DNA of 64,000 bases from Polytrichum commune. Lineage: Eukaryota; Streptophyta; Polytrichopsida; Polytrichales; Polytrichaceae. Made by a program: the position numbers and the translations under genes. The notes below the pieces were generated by a model. The model saw only the letters and a program-made list of their open reading frames with translations, had not been told where the DNA came from and did not search any database. Every line of letters starts with the position of its first letter. Within the stretch, counting starts at the first letter, position 1. Positions 59,577 through 64,000 of this stretch are shown piece after piece. The stretch lies in assembly GCA_950295325.1 (NCBI GenBank), contig OX485803.1, positions 61,643,554-61,707,553 on the forward strand. The letters run 5' to 3'.

Positions 59577-59985
59577 AGTTGGAACTGTCTAATTCCAACT
59601 AGATTCATCTATCCTTCCTTCTAGTTGGAACTGTCTAATTCCAACTTGATTCATCCTACCATTCTTCTAGTTGGAACTGTCTAATTCCAACTTGGTTCAT
59701 CCAACCATTCTTCTAGTTGGAACAATCTAATTCCAACTAGATCTATCTATTCATTGAGAGTTGTCTAATTCCAATAAATAACATTCATCTTTCCAATTTT
59801 GGAGTGATCTAACTCCACTGCACCTCATCGAGAGCTATCTAACTCATGTGCACATGTTCTCAATATGGAATGGTCTAATTCCAATGCACTAAATGCGGAG
59901 CTATCTAACTCCAGTGCACATGTTGTCAATCTGGAGTTGTCTAACTCCAATCCATCCATCTTCAATTGGGAGTTGTCTAGCTCCC
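59577..59985. repeat. tandem array of 11 hairpin units with covarying stems
   Basis: Units 1-4 repeat every 46 bases. Each contains AGTTGGAA, an 8-base loop ending TCTAA, then TTCCAACT (arms at 59,577/59,593, 59,623/59,639, 59,669/59,685 and 59,715/59,731). Seven further units at 30-43-base spacing keep the TCTA loop but change the stem: TGGAGT/ACTCCA (59,800), TGGAAT/ATTCCA (59,866), TGGAGTT/AACTCCA (59,932), GGGAG/CTCCC (59,968). Units near 59,757, 59,832 and 59,897 pair less well. There is no coding frame through it. Confidence 0.85.
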
Positions 59986-61285
59986 GTCATCCTCTGCTTA
60001 CACATTGGCACATGTGGTTAGAATATTCAATCATTCATCAAAATTTCTAGTTACCTTACAGTGTGTGTGTGTGTGTGTGTGTTTTATTTATTTATTATTT
60101 AATTAGTTTTTATATTTTATATTTTATATTTTGAGGGGGGGAGGGGGAAGAGGGTTTATTAAAGCATATAGCTTTTGGATGTGTCCTTAATGTTCTCTTG
60201 TTGGGACTCCATTGGAGCCAATATGGTGTGGTATGTGCTACGTGGATGTGAGGTTGGTATTGTCATTTGCTAACCCATTGGCTATTTGATTCCATATGAT
60301 GATGGCAACCAGTATGCGCTCTAATTTTTTGTCTTGTTATCTTATGATTTGGTCAACTATGTCCAAGATGACTACTTTATCATGATGGTTATGTTGGATG
60401 AGGGGTATCTTATTTGGTTATTTATGAGGTATATATTGTATTATTGAGGTTGTACATGCAAATGAAGATGTCGTGTCTATAGTATTCATGTTGCATATGG
60501 ATGTGGAAATGGTGTTTAGTTTATTTTGAGTATGTTGAGTAGTCCGGGGAGTTTTTTTGACATATGGAGGTCATAGTTTGGGTTGTAGACTCCAGATCCA
60601 ACAACATTACCAATGCCATGTTTGTCTAGAGGGATGAATGAGTTGTTCATGTATACGCACATTTATGATTTATGTTTAAAGGGGTAAGTAGTATGTAGTG
60701 TGTTAGATAAGGGAGGTATATGGTTGTTGTTTGCAACATTGGTGGCTTTTGAGCTTGTTCTCCATTTCTTGGTGAATTTGATTTTGTATACAAGGGGCAT
60801 GCCGTGCATGTGGTTCGGTTGAACAAGCACATTGTGGAGTTCAAGCATGATAGTTGTGAGTGTGTTTAAGATTTGTTGAGACTTCTTTGGTTGTCAATAC
60901 ATAAGATGGTTATCTAATTGGGTTCATATGTGTGTAAGTATATATTTTGGCTATATGGGTGTAGGGTTGTACTTGATGGTATTTGGTGGGATGGTAAGGA
61001 TTGTATCTACATCTTTGTGGTGCATTTGGAAAGTGGTTTTTTTGCTCAGTAAGACTATAGTTACATTCTTGATGCCTTTGTTACAGCCATTCATGCCCAA
61101 TGGATTGTTGCTATTGCGAGATTGAGGTATGGATGGTGGGTTGGTCCCAAGGATTTCATGTCAATATTCGTCACGTTGCGCCATGTCCTATGATGGTAAC
61201 CTAACATTGGACCCAAAAATGTCATATGCCAGGAGGAACAATGCCAATACATTCAATGAATAATGTTGCTATGAGTAGTGCCAGG
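59986..61285. other. intergenic, nothing recognised
   Basis: A (GT)n run lies at about 60,060-60,082 followed by TTTAT repeats and a G-rich stretch near 60,134-60,152. Numerous short frames without motif. No gene is supported. Confidence 0.5.
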
Positions 61286-61450
61286 GTAGATCTTTTGGTG
61301 GCACTAATATCATAGTGTAAAGAAATCTAGTATCACCTTCACTAATTTCCCCCACACACACACACTATTAACCCACTTTCACTACTTGGGATAATCAATG
61401 TAGTATCATGGTCAACTAAATCAACAAACTTGAGGACTTTGCATTCCATG
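61286..61450 (-). repeat. partial R-D copy
   Basis: TCTTTTGGTGGCACTAAT, AGTATCACCTTC and TTGGGATAATCAATGTA match the reverse complement of about 45,097-45,250. Only the outer part of the element is present. Confidence 0.5.
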
Positions 61451-63061
61451 TGATATTGGAGATGGGCCAACAATGAAGGAGATTGTTTATTTTTGGCTCC
61501 CCATATCATGTCGAAGTTATCGAAGCACGTCTAGACAAGATGAACAACAACAATCAGGGGAAAATATGGATTTCCAACACCTTCTCATCCAGTCTTGTCA
61601 AGTAGAATATGTTTTCCATGGTCATGACATACATAGCCAAAATGTTGTTTTTCACCGGGCAACATCGAGCCATGTTGACTGCTATGGAATAAAATGTGAG
61701 AGTTGACATCACATGAATTTTGGAATATCAAAACATTATTATTGCAAATGTGGTGCTTGGAGGGCAACCGACTCCAATTGCAAAGACAGCGGCAACTCTC
61801 TCCTTGTCCACATACACATATGATTCACTCTAGTTTGGGCGATGTGGTCGTCTAACATCCTCCACATATGTTGTGCCCCTATTGTGGCAAAAATAGTTGC
61901 ATGGACTTTGTACATGCTGATTGTGCCCGCTTATGTGCTTATGTTTTCTAGATGGTTGGCATCATTGTTGTTATGAATAAGGTTGGAATGTGCCAAATGC
62001 TATGCGCATTTCTTTCAATTTTTTTCTCTTATATCACTATTGTCATTACCATCAACTACTCCGCAACCGTTTTACAACATTTTTGTGCGGCACATCCATG
62101 TGCACAAGGTTACAATCTACTCTAACCATATCTGCATCAATATGATTGCAATTACCCTAGCAAATCCTTCCCTCGCCATTTGGGCTCCATATGTTACTAT
62201 GCATTGTGTCCAACTGTACAAATGTTTTCTTCAAGCATTTCGATGTCTATCATCCTCAATGTAGATTGCAATAACCATTTTCCACGAGTACATGTGAATG
62301 AAAAAATATACCATTTGCTTAGATATTGCAAGCATCCACTTTATTTATACATTTATAGCCATACATGCATGGATGTATATTTAAGAAATAAAAATACACA
62401 CATAGAACTTGCAAACAACAATACAACACATCTTTGCAAATATCATGTGTGCCTTTAAATTCTTAAACACATGTTCTACTGCTTTCTATTAGTGTTGCAA
62501 AATACCCCATGGTGGTCACTGTCAAAATTTTACTAAACCACGTGAGAAAGAAATATAGGGTACATTTATTTCATTGGAGCAAAAATTTATGCAAATTTTG
62601 GAAATACCACAGCTTGGATGAAATGGCCCATATAATTACAAATAAAACAGGGTAGGTGAAAAATGTAGGTAATATTTTTTAACCAATAAAATAGAGTCTA
62701 TAATATTTGGAGGAATGAAGAATTTATGTGAGGTCCAATGAAAGTCTTTGGATTGGATGACAAATCGTCTCAATTGACGAAGAGTCATCGAAATTAGTCA
62801 TTGGCTATGGATGAACCAAAGATGAACCGAAAGTTGAATTATTTGACTTACGGGAAAAGTCTCCTCGTGACAAATCTAGCATCAGGTGACTGATGAGGTT
62901 CACGAATTAGGGCGGGGTGGTGGCGCCGCAAAGCTTCCTCTCACAACACCATTTCTTAATTTCACAACACCCTACCATCGGAGCTTGCATTTAGGGTTTC
63001 AGTTTTGGATGATCCTAAGAACCCTGTTGTTTGATTCTGAGCAATGATCAGGGAGGATTTT
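61451..63061. other. intergenic, nothing recognised
   Basis: Short frames only. Around 62,900-63,000 there is a slightly GC-richer patch with GCATTTAGGGTTTCAG, but no frame to go with it. No gene is supported. Confidence 0.45.
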
Positions 63062-63260
63062 GGGCGGGCATAATCGGTTGAGATCCTAGTGTTTGCAAGT
63101 CCAACCGGTTACATGTTGACATCCTCCGGTTTTCCTTTATTAAATTGGGGTATATTCTTTAAATTCCTCTAAAATTATCAGTAGTTTTCCTGCAGTCTTG
63201 AACTTCAACCGGTGACTTCTCAAACTCAACCGGTTCATCCGTAACTAGCTGCTGGTTCTC
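63062..63260 (+). repeat. dispersed repeat R-C, most complete copy
   Basis: GGTTGAGATCCTAGTGTTTG, AAGTCCAACCGGTTACATGT, GTCTTGAACTTCAACCGGTG and CAAACTCAACCGGTTCATCC occur in order. Three ACCGG boxes per unit are characteristic. It serves as the reference for the other copies. Confidence 0.65.
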
Positions 63261-63347
63261 CTTGATCGTTGATTTTGAGTATGCTTCAGTTGCATTAGGG
63301 GTGGATTTTGTTGCTGGAATGAACAAGAGACGACGGGGCATGAATAA

Positions 63348-63741
63348 GGGCAGCTTTACACCTAGAGGCCGGGCCGATTTGGTGGTATGAAATTTTAAAT
63401 CAAAAAATGCATGTTCTGACATGGCCCGAGATCATTAAATTGGGTGCACCCAAAATGGAGGGCCAATGTCAAATTTCAATAAAAAGTTGTTTCTTAAACA
63501 AAACATGATTTTTTTTAAGCGAACCAAATCCGTTGAATTGTGTGGAAATCCAAGCGACTCTATGCTAGATTATACTAGATCCGTTGGATTATGTTAGATT
63601 TATTGAATCGACCTAGCTTCTTGGCCCTAAAACCTTTACAGCTGGGAAAATTGGCCCCCGTTCTAATCTTATTGTAATGTGTAGTTGAGGGCGGCCTCCA
63701 ACCCAAAAGGGGCTAAAATTTCTCTACATGTAAAGCGGCCC
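63348..63741. mobile_element. Harbinger-like MITE, family H2
   Basis: A 394-bp element with ends GGGCAGCTTTACACCTAGAG (left) and, as complement of the right, GGGCCGCTTTACATGTAGAG. TAA flanks both sides (63,345-63,347 and 63,742-63,744). The interior has no frame of note. The tip resembles that of H1 and H3. Confidence 0.85.
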
Positions 63742-63918
63742 TAAGTATTGGAGTTTGTCTTCCTCCCAACCGCGTCGCATCATCCCCTGGTTGCATGACG
63801 ACTCTTCTCCCGGGCCAGTCTAAATCCCAGGCAGGAGCAAAACATGCATGCCCTACTCTTATTTTCTGCACAGCCAACACAACCACCAGGCTTGAGGCTC
63901 GTCAAAAGCATCATCTCC

Positions 63919-64000
63919 ATGGCCAGGGATCCAGATCTGTTGAAGCCATGGCGAGGCTTGGCTTGGCTTGGCTTGCAAGTTCACTCTCACCACACTTTCT
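63919..64000 (+). CDS. possible start of a gene cut by the window end
   Basis: The last 250 bases become GC-richer, and two ATGs with good plant context appear: 63,919 (TCTCCATGGCC) and 63,948 (AAGCCATGGCG). The second frame reads MARLGLAWLASSLSPHF, with the Arg/Ser/Leu character of an organelle-targeting peptide; the first reads MARDPDLLKPWRGLAWLG. A CTTGG repeat lies inside. A CATGCATG motif is at 63,843-63,850. The product cannot be told. Confidence 0.25.
   Translation, partial: MARDPDLLKPWRGLAWLGLQVHSHHTF

Noticed and set aside
59577-59985. CRISPR-like or simple satellite reading of the hairpin array
   Set aside because: The sequences between hairpins are themselves repeated in units 1-4 and spacing varies afterwards. 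The compensatory stem changes are not explained by a plain satellite.
1-64000. LTR retrotransposon or other virus-like element
   Set aside because: No capsid, protease, integrase or reverse-transcriptase motifs of that class were recognised, and the long direct-repeat pairs (R-A, R-B) enclose no such genes.

Overview
The window is nuclear DNA of a land plant. It holds one well-supported protein gene, one intact tRNA gene and many small transposon copies and dispersed repeats in about 50 kb of AT-rich, gene-poor sequence. The evidence is a GT-AG-spliced gene of the plant patatin-like lipase family, a plant-type tRNA-Val(CAC), and many TTA/TAA-flanked miniature inverted-repeat elements (MITEs). 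The low gene density suggests a large genome. Seed-free plants or gymnosperms are possible, but the species cannot be named from this sequence.

Layout. Bases 1-33,700 contain no convincing host gene. They hold a foldback at 476-561, a 423-bp MITE (607-1029), a LINE C-terminal scrap (about 7.45 kb), an accession of an unknown repeat split by a 1-kb insertion (8-9.2 kb), three copies of a 500-bp Harbinger-like MITE family (9.3 and 18.3-19.1 kb), remains of pogo-like (15 kb) and Tc1-like DD34E (23 kb) transposases, and a SINE with 17-bp target duplications (30.35 kb). A tRNA-Val gene lies at 33,710. From 35 to 50 kb come more MITEs, a higher-order 53/54-bp tandem array (40.2 kb), a 341-bp long-inverted-repeat element, and a 233-bp element bounded by TTAA as in piggyBac.

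The main gene (50,493-57,162, + strand, eight exons) encodes a patatin-like phospholipase of about 740 residues. The first half carries the DGGGVRG, GTSTG and DGG motifs. The second half, encoded by one GC-rich last exon, is a Pro/Ala/Glu-rich segment followed by a Tyr/Ser-rich low-complexity tail. A Harbinger-like MITE ends about 256 bp upstream of its start codon and another lies about 800 bp downstream of its stop.

From 57 to 64 kb the notable item is a tandem array of 11 hairpin-forming units (59,577-59,985) whose stem arms change in a compensatory way between units. The last 80 bases may be the start of another gene cut by the window edge.

Six MITE families here have terminal inverted repeats flanked by TTA/TAA or a near match, and three of them share a GGGC..(G/C)NTTYACAC-like tip. 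This suggests mobilisation by one related PIF/Harbinger transposase source not present in the window. No LTR-retroelement coding region, CRISPR array or rRNA was recognised.
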